From NCBI GenBank assembly GCA_963734955.1, contig CAVTJO010000014.1:558001-622000 (forward strand): a stretch of 64,000 nucleotides of DNA. The letters are read 5' to 3'. Both the position numbers and the translations under genes were made by a program. Below, in pieces: positions 35,034 to 43,694 of this stretch (positions are counted from its first letter, which is position 1; each line of letters begins with the position of its first letter). The notes under the pieces were generated by a model. That model was given only the letters and a program-made list of their open reading frames with translations. It was not told where the DNA came from and did not search any database. This DNA comes from UBA11986 sp963734955 (lineage in GTDB: Bacteria; Bacteroidota; Ignavibacteria; UBA10030; UBA6906).

Positions 35034-37358
35034 TCACATCGAATGATGTTCGATTGATTGCTTGTTCTTTTTCAGTGACGGGAAAGCGATCCCCCCAATG
35101 CAAAAGGCAAGCGCAGCGGCAGTGATCCACATGCCATTCCTAAAAGGACGAGACTCAAATCGTAACTCCACACGATGGAACCCTGAGCGTATCGGTATGA
35201 CACGCTGGTTCCAATCTGCCCTGTATATGATCTGAGGTGTGCCATCAATGTATGCCATCCAACCCGGATAATATATCTCACTGAATACCAGAAAACCATC
35301 CTTTGGGGTTGAGACATTCAAAGCCATCGAATTCAATCTGTAATCTGTGAACTGTGCCTGCCATTGGCCGGAATAGGAAGTGTCCTTGAGTGCGAACCCA
35401 GGATCAGTATCGATGACGACGGTTCGTGCCGGCTCAAAGTCATCGCTTTGCATAAAATGAAAAATGCTGGTCGAGTCGACCAAAATCCGGGCGTCGTACA
35501 CCATGTAGGCGCGTGGCAGGTACGTCGAAGCCCGCGTCAGCGTGAGCGCCTGGTGGAGCGTGTCCGTTGCCACCCGGTATTTGGCATTCATCATATCGCA
35601 CGTCTGAGGCCAATTACGTGAAGGTGGCAGATAGCGCTGCAGGACCAGGGGGGTATATCCTTCCATGAGCATGATGCGATCCATCAGTCCCTGGTTCCGA
35701 TCCATCAACATTCCCTGCTGGTTACGCATGTTCACCCGTACAAGCTCCCCCTTGCTGTCTTGCTTGATGAAGTCGACGACTTCGCGCGCGCGGTTGAAGT
35801 AGTCCGTGGGGTTTACCTTGGAGTTGTTCTGTTGCCCGCCAAATACCATCATGTCGATCAGGAAGACTCCGGTTGCTGCAAATCCGGCCCAGCGAAACAA
35901 GAATCCACCTTTAAGTATTCCCAAAAGAAGAAAACCAGATACGAGACAGATGAGCAGGGACGCGAAGGCATTGGTGAGTATGGGAGCAGCAATAGTGTTA
36001 TCTCTCAGAAACCCGAACATATCTGTCAACAATCCTGAGACCAATAACAAGTAGGTTAGAATGCCTATTCCCATAAGGGCAAGGATCATGGTACGAAAAC
36101 GTATAGACTCCCGTGGCGTTTTCTGTCCATAGAGTATGTGTTGAAGAGTAAATCCTGTCAACAAGGCGGCACCAAAAGTGAGAAATACCCCCATGCGTGC
36201 GGGGTTTCTGAACGTTGAAAATCGTGGAACGAAATCGAAGAAGAACCTGTGAACAATGAAATTGTCACCGAGGGCAAAGAGCACCGCAAACATTCCAAAC
36301 GTGAAGAGAAACGCAATGTACTTATTCTTTCCCACAAGCATCGACGACATGACAAGGAGGATCAATGGTAGGACGCCGATATACATACACGTTTCCCAAT
36401 AGTACCAGTAGGTTCCCGGTCCATGGTAGTTGTAACCGCCAGCTCCCGCCGTTCCAAAGAATTTTGGATACAAGAATGTGATGAACTGTTCCCAGCTGAA
36501 TTGTCCTTCCGTCGCCTTCTGATATGTAATCTGAGCCCGAAAAGTGAGGTCGGCAAATTCGAGCGTCGGCAAAAGTTGAATTGCTGCAACTGCCACGGAG
36601 AGGATAATAATTATTGCAGCCTTTGAAGTGGCGACCAACGAGGGACGGGAAATGAGATCCCTCCCACCATACGTGGTCAACAATTCGAATATGAAGAAGA
36701 TGAGCAGGAAGAAATACAAATAGAGTGTGAGCTGCGGGAACCCTGCAAGGGTCGAATGGCCGAGTACGAGAGCACACAGGAACGTCCACTCCCAGTGTCC
36801 CGCGAGTGCTTTTCTGAAGAGGAGCAATATCAGTGGGTACCACGCAACCAGTGTGATGATATACTGATGAATGGCATGAGCGATCATGAAGCCGGAAAGC
36901 ATGTATGCTGCTCCAGCAAACAACGCGGGGACGCGGCGCAGCTCGAATGAGCGGGCAAGATAGAACATGCCGATTCCCGCGAGAACGTAGTGAAGAATAA
37001 TCATCAACTCAAGCCAGTAGAAGCTGAGTCTTCCGCCGCTCACAAACAGCGTGAGAGCAGCGCACGGGAGATAGAACACTGTCTTTTGAATGTCGGCAAG
37101 GAACGGCATCCCGTTGAAGGAAAATGGATTCCACAACGGGATCTCTCCGTTTGCCATCGAGACAGCTGCGAAATTTCTGGAAGGATAGTCATGATAGAGG
37201 AAGTCTTCCCACAAATAAGCGTTGCTGAGGAGGATATCCCGAAAAAACAGGAGGGCGAGCACGGAAAGGAGGATGATGCACTGCCAGTCTTTGGGCTCAA
37301 AAGGGGTAACGGTCGCCGGCGTCCGCTGTGTCCCCTTTCTATGCTCTGTCGAAGGCAT
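35034..37358 (-). CDS. YfhO-family polytopic membrane protein (GT-C-like), copy 2
   Basis: 774 residues, about 13 helices and a C-terminal extracytoplasmic region. Landmarks: early loop WEDFLYHDYPSRNFAAVSMA, IPLWNPFSFNGMPFLADIQK, late LPRAYMVYDARIL and SEIYYPGWMAYIDGTPQIIY. It parallels the protein at 17168-19717 but the two diverge widely, so they are not a recent duplication. The adjacent DPM1-like GT2 and this gene form the classical pair of lipid-sugar maker and GT-C user seen in Bacillus around YfhO (inference). It begins 6 bases after the GT9 gene. Confidence 0.85.
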   Translation of the reverse strand: MPSTEHRKGTQRTPATVTPFEPKDWQCIILLSVLALLFFRDILLSNAYLWEDFLYHDYPSRNFAAVSMANGEIPLWNPFSFNGMPFLADIQKTVFYLPCAALTLFVSGGRLSFYWLELMIILHYVLAGIGMFYLARSFELRRVPALFAGAAYMLSGFMIAHAIHQYIITLVAWYPLILLLFRKALAGHWEWTFLCALVLGHSTLAGFPQLTLYLYFFLLIFFIFELLTTYGGRDLISRPSLVATSKAAIIIILSVAVAAIQLLPTLEFADLTFRAQITYQKATEGQFSWEQFITFLYPKFFGTAGAGGYNYHGPGTYWYYWETCMYIGVLPLILLVMSSMLVGKNKYIAFLFTFGMFAVLFALGDNFIVHRFFFDFVPRFSTFRNPARMGVFLTFGAALLTGFTLQHILYGQKTPRESIRFRTMILALMGIGILTYLLLVSGLLTDMFGFLRDNTIAAPILTNAFASLLICLVSGFLLLGILKGGFLFRWAGFAATGVFLIDMMVFGGQQNNSKVNPTDYFNRAREVVDFIKQDSKGELVRVNMRNQQGMLMDRNQGLMDRIMLMEGYTPLVLQRYLPPSRNWPQTCDMMNAKYRVATDTLHQALTLTRASTYLPRAYMVYDARILVDSTSIFHFMQSDDFEPARTVVIDTDPGFALKDTSYSGQWQAQFTDYRLNSMALNVSTPKDGFLVFSEIYYPGWMAYIDGTPQIIYRADWNQRVIPIRSGFHRVELRFESRPFRNGMWITAAALAFCIGGIAFPSLKKNKQSIEHHSM

Positions 37359-37364
37359 GAGGCT

Positions 37365-38465
37365 TCAGCTTGAGAGGAGTCGCTTCACGGTCTTGAACAC
37401 CCTGTCAACATAGATATACTGCATACAATCGTTGGGACAGACCGGAGAGAAAAAGCACGGGCAGTCGAATTCCGGCTCCAGGATTTCTCCGCGCCCGTAA
37501 AGTTCAAATTCATTTCTGTTGAAGATGTTGTTGAAAAGGACAATCTTCTTGCGCAAACCGATGGTGATGTGCATTGCCATGGTCACTGCGGTCACCACAA
37601 GGTCACACTGGTCCACCTCACAAATGAACCTGGAGAGCGGGAAATGTCCGAAATATTTCGCCCCACTCTTTCTCGCAATACGAAGATTCTTTTCATGCTC
37701 TTGTTCACCACCGAGCAACAAGGGTATGTATCCTGCCGTTCTCAGCTTCTTTGCGAGTGCCACCCAGTTCTTCTCCGCCCAAAGACGCGAGACCCATCTG
37801 CCACCGCAACCCGTGTTCAGGCCGACCACGTTCTTCTTTCCAGGGAGTTTCCAGTTATAGCCTTCGTCACGGTGCGGGTCGAGAATGTACTCCTCGCCGG
37901 CAAACCTGAAACCGCAGACCTCGAAGATTTCGGCAGGATAACTTTTGGTGTTGTCCCGGTTCAGGTCATCGAACGCGCCCGTAAGAAATTTGTGTGCGGC
38001 ATCTGCATCAATGGGTGCGGCCCTCCCCTCCCTGAGTGTGAACCCTTTCTTCACCGTAGCTTTGACGGTTGAAGCAAGGGCACAGGCCTCCTTGTCCTTG
38101 TCAAGATTATAGAGGATGTCGAAGGTTGTTGCACCAAGGGTTGCCAGGCTTTGTGGGGTGAAGGGAAGGATGGTGTCGACCGTACGAGGGACAACATCAG
38201 GGGTGAGTGTAAGCCACCAGACCTGTGCATGAGGATATACTTCTTTGAGTTTTACAAGAAGAGGGGTGGTCCGGATAACATCGCCGATCGCGCCGAGCTT
38301 GATAATAAGAATTCGAGATGTGAGCTTCTCGTAGTGCGGGCAGTCTTTACCGCGCTCATCTATACAATGGACGCCGTGCTGCTTGTGCGGTTTGCAGGGG
38401 ACATCTCCACGGAAGTAACGACAATCGGCCTTGAGCGATTCTATGGAATTCCATGGTGTCGACAT
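37365..38465 (-). CDS. Glycosyltransferase family 9 (heptosyltransferase-like) with two cysteine clusters
   Basis: 366 residues, GT-B fold: LIIKLGAIGDVIRTTPLLVK (about 53-72), VGLNTGCGGRWVSRLWAEKN, LLLGGEQEHEKN and the Thr-Ala-x-Thr donor region VTAVTMAMHITIGLRKKIV. Unusual: an N-terminal extension with Cys15, Cys24, Cys34 and Cys42 (FRGDVPCKPHKQHGVHC) and a C-terminal cluster Cys335, Cys337, Cys343, Cys347. These could bind zinc or an iron-sulfur cluster. Typical heptosyltransferases lack both. It is the second gene of the locus, between the disordered-tail GT2 and YfhO. Confidence 0.85.
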   Translation of the reverse strand: MSTPWNSIESLKADCRYFRGDVPCKPHKQHGVHCIDERGKDCPHYEKLTSRILIIKLGAIGDVIRTTPLLVKLKEVYPHAQVWWLTLTPDVVPRTVDTILPFTPQSLATLGATTFDILYNLDKDKEACALASTVKATVKKGFTLREGRAAPIDADAAHKFLTGAFDDLNRDNTKSYPAEIFEVCGFRFAGEEYILDPHRDEGYNWKLPGKKNVVGLNTGCGGRWVSRLWAEKNWVALAKKLRTAGYIPLLLGGEQEHEKNLRIARKSGAKYFGHFPLSRFICEVDQCDLVVTAVTMAMHITIGLRKKIVLFNNIFNRNEFELYGRGEILEPEFDCPCFFSPVCPNDCMQYIYVDRVFKTVKRLLSS

Positions 38466-38504
38466 GCGGGGACAAGAATTTCACGAATTGAACAATGCGG
38501 TGGA

Positions 38505-39806
38505 CTATCGGATGATGTCGCGTATCGAGTATTCTTCGTCCGATTGTTTCGACTTGCTGATCAGTTCGCCGAGAAGTCCGATCGAGATGAACTGAATGCC
38601 AACGATGATCAGAAGAATGCCTCCCAGGAACAACGGACGGTTGCTGAGAGAGGTCTGTCCGGTGAGCCACTCCACCGCAAGCCATCCATCAACTCCCAGG
38701 CCGAGGATTGCCGCCACGATTCCCCAGAACCCGAATAAGTGCAATGGTCTGCGGAAATACCTTGTCGTGAACAACACGGTCAGCAGGTCAAGAAATCCCT
38801 TCCAGAATCTGCCCATCCCGAACTTTGTTGTGCCGTATTTGCGCGGTCTGTGATTCACTACCATCTCGCCAATCTTGAATCCGTCCCAGTGGGCAAGGGC
38901 CGGGATGTAGCGATGCAGTTCTCCGTACACTTTCACGGTCTTCACCACGTCCTTCTTGTATGCCTTGAACCCGCAATTAAAGTCGTGAATCTTGATTCCT
39001 GTCATCACCGAGGTGATGAAGTTGAAGAAACGTGAAGGAATGGTTTTTGTGATCGGGTCACGGCGGACTTTCTTCCAGCCCGACACAAGGTCAAAGCCTT
39101 CGTTGATTCGCTTGACGAAGCTCGGGATCTCGGCAGGATCGTCCTGCAGATCCGCATCCATCGTGATAACGATGTTCCCTTGAGCCTGGTGGAACCCGAC
39201 TGAGAGGGCTGCTGATTTTCCGTAGTTGCGACGGAAGCGAATGATCTTTATGCGGTGATCAAAGCGTTTCAAGTTGCGCAGAACCTCGAACGATCGGTCG
39301 GAACTGCCATCGTCAATGAAGAGAAGTTCATATTTGTGAGTTACGCGACTGAGTGCGGTACGAAGCTGCTGGTGCAGCTCCTTCAGGGATTCGTCCTCGT
39401 TGTACAACGGAACGACGACGCTGATATCAAGTCGGTGCTGTTGCGGGGGCCCTCCCTGCTGCTCCTGTGTTGGTTGGGGTCTCTGCTGAGCCTGCCCTTG
39501 TTGCTTCGGTGCCTCGGTTCTTTTGGCTTCGACGTCCGGGCCGTTGGTGATGGGTTGTTGCCGGTTCAGGTTCTGCTGCCGTTGTCTGTAAGGATGTCTC
39601 GGCCTGAACCGATCCCTGCCCCGACGGTCCTCAGGCGGCTGTCCGGTTCTCGGTTGGTCACCGATTGGCTGGGACCCGGGAGGAGTTTCGTTTGGTTTGG
39701 CGTCGGGTGTACCAGGCTGAGAAGTATCTTGTGTGGGAGGTTGCTGTTGTCCTCCCGGCTGCGATTGCTCGGTGGACTGAGGTTGCTCGGGAGTTTCGTC
39801 GGACAT
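38505..39806 (-). CDS. Glycosyltransferase family 2 with long Pro/Gln-rich disordered N-terminus
   Basis: 433 residues. Residues 1-125 are low-complexity, rich in Gln and Pro, with a basic patch at 61-76 (RRGRDRFRPRHPYRQR). The catalytic domain begins at LDISVVVPLYNEDESLKELH (126-145), with FIDDGSSDRSF, MDADLQDDPAEIPSF (DxD) and two C-terminal membrane helices, i.e. the DPM1/GtrB-like layout. The disordered tail is absent from most family members. It is the first gene of the polysaccharide locus and has its own promoter. The sugar is unknown. Confidence 0.86.
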   Translation of the reverse strand: MSDETPEQPQSTEQSQPGGQQQPPTQDTSQPGTPDAKPNETPPGSQPIGDQPRTGQPPEDRRGRDRFRPRHPYRQRQQNLNRQQPITNGPDVEAKRTEAPKQQGQAQQRPQPTQEQQGGPPQQHRLDISVVVPLYNEDESLKELHQQLRTALSRVTHKYELLFIDDGSSDRSFEVLRNLKRFDHRIKIIRFRRNYGKSAALSVGFHQAQGNIVITMDADLQDDPAEIPSFVKRINEGFDLVSGWKKVRRDPITKTIPSRFFNFITSVMTGIKIHDFNCGFKAYKKDVVKTVKVYGELHRYIPALAHWDGFKIGEMVVNHRPRKYGTTKFGMGRFWKGFLDLLTVLFTTRYFRRPLHLFGFWGIVAAILGLGVDGWLAVEWLTGQTSLSNRPLFLGGILLIIVGIQFISIGLLGELISKSKQSDEEYSIRDIIR

Positions 39807-39852
39807 GAAGGTCGATCAATCCGCTGATGATGGGAGAAAAAGATTGCAGCCC

Positions 39853-39881
39853 AAACTAACCATTTCCCCCTTGAAAATCAA
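39853..39881 (-). promoter_or_regulatory. Promoter reading into the polysaccharide locus
   Basis: Minus-strand TTGATT (39881-39876), 17 bases, TAGTTT (39858-39853) continuing TAGTTTGG. It lies 47 bases upstream of the first GT2 gene. Its -35 is only 9 bases from the -35 of the divergent rsmA promoter, so the two are back to back. Confidence 0.6.
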
Positions 39882-39890
39882 TGCATTTCG

Positions 39891-39919
39891 TTGACATTCG
39901 GAACGGTCTTGTCTATATT
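39891..39919 (+). promoter_or_regulatory. Promoter of rsmA
   Basis: TTGACA (39891-39896), exactly 17 bases, TATATT (39914-39919). Near-consensus. The leader to the rsmA ATG would be about 105 bases; I see no riboswitch in it. Confidence 0.7.
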
Positions 39920-40031
39920 GAAACGACTTCGAGCACAAGTGTCGTTAAAGAGAGGATGTAGTGTTTGCTCTCCAGTGGAAGAGGCCAGTGGCTAGGTGTG
40001 ACATGTTCACGGATTTGTTGATGAAGAAGAG

Positions 40032-40880
40032 ATGACGCAGGCACGCCCCCGGGGATTGGAGCACCAAACAGACCTCACCGCCCAACATATCCGACCGAGG
40101 AAATCGCTCGGGCAGAACTTCCTGCGCGATGAAAACATCTGTCGAAAGATTGCCTCCTCCGTTGCCGCCCGACCATCCGATGCGGTTCTTGAGATCGGCC
40201 CGGGTGAAGGGGCCTTGACAAAATATCTCGCGCAGGCGGTCACCCGGTTGATCGTGGTGGACGTGGATGAGCGAGTGGTTCTCCGGATGCGGGAGGCATT
40301 CCCTGAAATCGAAGTCATTCATGGGGATTTCCTCCAGGTCGATCTGGATGCGATTGCGCGAAACCAGGGAGGTGCATTGCGCCTGGTCGGTAACATCCCG
40401 TATAACATCACCACCCCGATTCTGTTTCATATTCTCGATCACCGAACCTCGATCAGTGATGCGACACTGATGGTCCAGCGTGAGGTCGCACAGCGCCTTG
40501 TGGCCCGACCCCGCAGCAAGGATTACGGGATTCTCTCCGTCTCATTTCAATTCTTCGCAGACGTGGATGTGTTGTTCAACGTGTCGCGCAACGCGTTCCG
40601 CCCCAGGCCCGATGTAACATCGACCGTTATTCGCCTTGCACTCCTACCGCGGCCACGCTACCTAGCGACCGATGAGCACATGTTCCGCGCAATGGTACGT
40701 TCTATCTTCGGGAAACGCCGAAAGATGCTGCGGAGTTCGTTGAAGTACTTTTGCAGTACGCATGGCTACACGTTGCCGGAGCAGCTGGATCTGACAAAGC
40801 GCCCCGAAGATCTTTCTGTCCTTGAGCTTGTTCAATTGAGTAACAGGCTCGTCGAAACGACGCGGCAAAGAGTGCAATGA
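40032..40880 (+). CDS. rsmA: 16S rRNA (A1518/A1519) dimethyltransferase RsmA/KsgA
   Basis: Dimethylates two adjacent adenosines near the 3-prime end of 16S rRNA during 30S assembly. The 282 residues show KSLGQNFLRDENI (24-36), VLEIGPGEGALTKYL (SAM motif I), VVDVDERVV, and the catalytic NIPYNITTPILFHIL. The C-terminal domain RSIFGKRRKMLRSSLK is the RNA-binding basic helix. About 20 extra residues precede the usual start; ATG 40032 is the first in frame. The PAP2 gene follows after 28 bases. Confidence 0.95.
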   Translation: MTQARPRGLEHQTDLTAQHIRPRKSLGQNFLRDENICRKIASSVAARPSDAVLEIGPGEGALTKYLAQAVTRLIVVDVDERVVLRMREAFPEIEVIHGDFLQVDLDAIARNQGGALRLVGNIPYNITTPILFHILDHRTSISDATLMVQREVAQRLVARPRSKDYGILSVSFQFFADVDVLFNVSRNAFRPRPDVTSTVIRLALLPRPRYLATDEHMFRAMVRSIFGKRRKMLRSSLKYFCSTHGYTLPEQLDLTKRPEDLSVLELVQLSNRLVETTRQRVQ

Positions 40881-40908
40881 CCCTATTCCCGATCCACCCG
40901 GCCCTCGT

Positions 40909-41904
40909 ATGACAGTTCGCAGGGTCACCTCCTATCTTCATTCTGCAGATGTGCTGGTTATTGGATTCTTTGGAATCCTTTCTCTCATCAGCATCCTCTT
41001 TGCCGTCCGCATCCCATACTGGTGGGAGATCGTACTTGTGAACTCTATCGCAAGCGTGTTGATTTGTGTATTAGGCTACGCAAGGGCAAAAACGGGATGG
41101 CGGCTTGTGCGCGACATCCATGAGTGGTACGTTGCTCCGCTGGTCTTCTTATCGTTCAAAGAGTTGTATTATATGATCAAGCCGATTCACGCCGGCAGGG
41201 ACTATGACGATCTGTTGATTGCCATCGACAAGTGGATCTTCGGGGTGAACCCGACCGATTGGCTCGCACACATTTCGTACCCTGCAGTCACCGAGGTCCT
41301 TCAGATTGCTTACACGTCATTCTATTTTCTTTTCATTATCGTCGGATATGAGTTCTACAGACAAAAGCAGATCGATTATTTTCTCTTTTTCATGTTTACG
41401 ATCATGTACGGATTCTTCCTATCGTACCTCGGGTATTTTTTGCTGCCTGCAGTTGGGCCGCGGTTTACTCTGCATGACTTCTCCAGGCTGGACACGGAGC
41501 TTCCCGGGCTCTTTCTCACTCCATACCTGCGGTGGTTCGTCAATATGGGAGAGTCAATCCCGCTTGGCGTATCCAATGCAGTATCCATGGCTGGCACACA
41601 GCGCGATGTGTTTCCCAGCGGCCATACAATGATGACCCTCGTGCTCATGTACCTGAGCGCTCATTGGAAGGTCAGGGCACGGCACATTGTTTACGTTGTC
41701 GGCTCACTTTTGATTATTGCGACAGTATACGAGCGATATCACTATGTGATCGATCTTGTCGCAGGAGTCTGTTTCGCCGTGCTGTGCATCGGAACAGCCT
41801 GGCCTTTATACGGATTCATCAAGCGCAAGTTTGATACGCTCGAAAACAGGTTTCCCCCGTCGGAAACAGGAAAGCATCTCCATTCAATCGGGATAGGGTT
41901 CTAA
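40909..41904 (+). CDS. PAP2-superfamily membrane protein (inositol phosphotransferase/AUR1-like)
   Basis: 331 residues with about 8 membrane helices. Phosphatase motifs: LLPAVGPRF (position of C1), FPSGHTMMT (C2, catalytic His) and YERYHYVIDLVAG (C3, His and Asp). This layout is that of AUR1/Ipt1-like PAP2 proteins, which transfer or cleave phospho-head groups of lipids or undecaprenyl pyrophosphate. The exact reaction is unknown. The TTG/ATG choice is clear: ATG 40909 follows rsmA by 28 bases, with which it is probably co-transcribed. Confidence 0.84.
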   Translation: MTVRRVTSYLHSADVLVIGFFGILSLISILFAVRIPYWWEIVLVNSIASVLICVLGYARAKTGWRLVRDIHEWYVAPLVFLSFKELYYMIKPIHAGRDYDDLLIAIDKWIFGVNPTDWLAHISYPAVTEVLQIAYTSFYFLFIIVGYEFYRQKQIDYFLFFMFTIMYGFFLSYLGYFLLPAVGPRFTLHDFSRLDTELPGLFLTPYLRWFVNMGESIPLGVSNAVSMAGTQRDVFPSGHTMMTLVLMYLSAHWKVRARHIVYVVGSLLIIATVYERYHYVIDLVAGVCFAVLCIGTAWPLYGFIKRKFDTLENRFPPSETGKHLHSIGIGF

Positions 41905-41954
41905 GCTGTCTCGTCAGAGAAAGCCCACCCCGAACCACAAGGTCAGGATTCCTT

Positions 41955-41983
41955 TTGACATTCTGCCACAAATTGCTTAACTT
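41955..41983 (+). promoter_or_regulatory. Promoter of rplU-rpmA
   Basis: TTGACA (41955-41960), 17 bases, TAACTT (41978-41983) continuing TAACTTTA. It sits in the 127-base gap before rplU; the leader is about 42 bases and ends with AAAGGA 8 bases before the ATG. Confidence 0.6.
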
Positions 41984-42031
41984 TACTGCCCAATTAGAGT
42001 AAGGTATTGTATCCCTGCAAAGGAATTACCC

Positions 42032-42343
42032 ATGTATGCCGTTGTCGATATTGCTGGAAAACAATTCAAAGTAACCAAGGATGATAAGATTCTTGTACCG
42101 ACTCTGGAGGGAACTGTTGGGTCGACTGTGAACTTTGACAGGGTGCTTCTTCTTGGAGAGGACAAACAAATCAGTGTTGGTAATCCCCTTGTGGCGGGTG
42201 CAACTGTTGAGGCTACCGTGCTCGCCCATGCCAAGGGAGAGAAGGTGATTGTCTTCAAGAAAAAGAAAAGAAAGGGCTACCGCCTGAAGCGTGGTCACCG
42301 GCAGGGATATACTGAAGTCCAGATTACAAAGCTCGGAAAGTAA
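42032..42343 (+). CDS. rplU: 50S ribosomal protein L21
   Basis: 103 residues, full length. YAVVDIAGKQFKVTKDDKIL at the start and the C-terminal KKKKRKGYRLKRGHRQGYTE, which is the L21 rRNA-binding signature. Binds 23S rRNA domain I together with L20. Followed by rpmA after 11 bases, the conserved L21-L27 pair. Confidence 0.97.
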   Translation: MYAVVDIAGKQFKVTKDDKILVPTLEGTVGSTVNFDRVLLLGEDKQISVGNPLVAGATVEATVLAHAKGEKVIVFKKKKRKGYRLKRGHRQGYTEVQITKLGK

Positions 42344-42354
42344 GGGAGAGGACC

Positions 42355-42612
42355 ATGGCACACAAAAAAGGGGTTGGAAGTTCGCGGAATGGGCGCGATA
42401 GTAATGCTCAACGGCTTGGCGTGAAGCGGTACGGAGGCGAGCTTGTGTCGGCGGGGAGCATCATCGTGAGACAACGAGGCACAAGATTCCAGCCGGGCGT
42501 GAACGTCGGCATTGGCGGCGACGATACGCTTTTTGCAACAACAGGTGGTATCGTGCATTTCAAGAAGTTCAGCAAAGCAAAAAAGGTCGTCAGCGTTCTT
42601 CCCAAGGCGTAA
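42355..42612 (+). CDS. rpmA: 50S ribosomal protein L27
   Basis: 85 residues: AHKKGVGSSRNGRDSNAQRL followed by GVKRYGGELVSAGSIIVRQR and GTRFQPGVNVGIGGDDTLFA. The N-terminal tail reaches the peptidyl-transferase centre. It begins MAHKK without the cleavable extension found in Firmicutes L27. A terminator follows 62 bases after the stop. Confidence 0.97.
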   Translation: MAHKKGVGSSRNGRDSNAQRLGVKRYGGELVSAGSIIVRQRGTRFQPGVNVGIGGDDTLFATTGGIVHFKKFSKAKKVVSVLPKA

Positions 42613-42674
42613 CAGCATCACTGTCGGGCGTAATTGTCTGGCCCGCCAATCCATCACCATGAGTTGTTTGGCAA

Positions 42675-42709
42675 GGCCTGTCCAGATATCCGGGCAGGCC
42701 GTTTTCTTG
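42675..42709 (+). terminator. Rho-independent terminator of rplU-rpmA
   Basis: A 9-base-pair stem (GGCCTGTCC with GGGCAGGCC, one G-U pair) and 8-base loop followed by GTTTTCTTGTT. It separates the ribosomal genes from mdh. A second small hairpin (CTGGTT-CCCC-AACCAG) follows at 42718-42733. Confidence 0.75.
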
Positions 42710-42770
42710 TTGTAACGCTGGTTCCCCAACCAGTCTCTCGTTCATCACATGTTAATCCCGGAGGTAGGAA

Positions 42771-43694
42771 ATGAAAATCACTGTCATCGGTGCAGGAAAT
42801 GTCGGTGCCACTACTGCGCAGCGGCTGGTTGACAAGCAATTGGCAAATGAAGTTGTCCTCGTAGACATCATCGAAGGGATTCCCCAGGGGAAAGCCCTTG
42901 ACATGTATGAGGCGACGCCGGTTGAGAAGACCGACGTAAAGGTGGTGGGATCCAATGGATATGACGAGACGGCGAATTCCGACATTCTCGTGATCACAGC
43001 AGGAATTGCGCGGAAACCGGGGATGAGCCGCGACGATCTCATGAATACCAACAGCGGAATCGTCAAATCGTGTACGGAAGCCGCGGTCGCAAAATCCCCC
43101 AAGTCTATTATTATTGTCGTCTCCAACCCGCTGGATGTGATGACGTATGTCGCATGGAAGGTCAGCGGTTTTGAGCGGCAGCGTGTGATGGGAATGGCTG
43201 GCGTGCTGGACGCCGCGCGGTTTCGATCGTTCATCGCACTGGAGCTGAATGTCTCAGTTGAAGATGTGAACGCGTTTGTGCTTGGCGGACATGGTGACTC
43301 GATGGTTCCGCTGCCGCGTTATTCAACTGTGGCCGGTATCCCGATTACCGAGCTTCTCAGCCAGGCCACGGTCGACCGGCTGGTGAAACGCACCCGCGAC
43401 GGTGGAATAGAGATCGTCAACTATTTGAAGTCAGGGAGTGCGTATTATGCACCCTCCTCCTCAGCAGTTGCAATGGTGGAAGCCATTGTGAAGGACAAGA
43501 AGCGTATTCTCCCATGTGCAGTGTACCTTCAGGGTGAATATGGCTTGAAGGACACATTTGTCGGCGTTCCGGTGAAGCTGGGGAAGAAGGGCGTTGAAGA
43601 AATTATTCAGATCAAATTGAATCCGGACGAGCAGGCAGCTCTCAAGAAATCGTCGGACGATGTTTCCCAAGCGATTGCTAAGCTGAAACTCTAA
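42771..43694 (+). CDS. mdh: Malate dehydrogenase (LDH-like type, NAD-dependent)
   Basis: Oxidises malate to oxaloacetate in the TCA cycle. The 307 residues show GAGNVGATTAQRL (7-19), the NAD-selecting Asp in VLVDIIEGIPQ, substrate-binding GIARKPGMSRDDL (Arg), VVSNPLDVMTYVAWK and the catalytic His in VLGGHGDSMVPLPRYS. The Arg at the specificity loop (ARKPGMSR) fits malate rather than lactate. GGAGGT lies 6 bases before the ATG. The next gene starts directly at its stop. Confidence 0.94.
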   Translation: MKITVIGAGNVGATTAQRLVDKQLANEVVLVDIIEGIPQGKALDMYEATPVEKTDVKVVGSNGYDETANSDILVITAGIARKPGMSRDDLMNTNSGIVKSCTEAAVAKSPKSIIIVVSNPLDVMTYVAWKVSGFERQRVMGMAGVLDAARFRSFIALELNVSVEDVNAFVLGGHGDSMVPLPRYSTVAGIPITELLSQATVDRLVKRTRDGGIEIVNYLKSGSAYYAPSSSAVAMVEAIVKDKKRILPCAVYLQGEYGLKDTFVGVPVKLGKKGVEEIIQIKLNPDEQAALKKSSDDVSQAIAKLKL

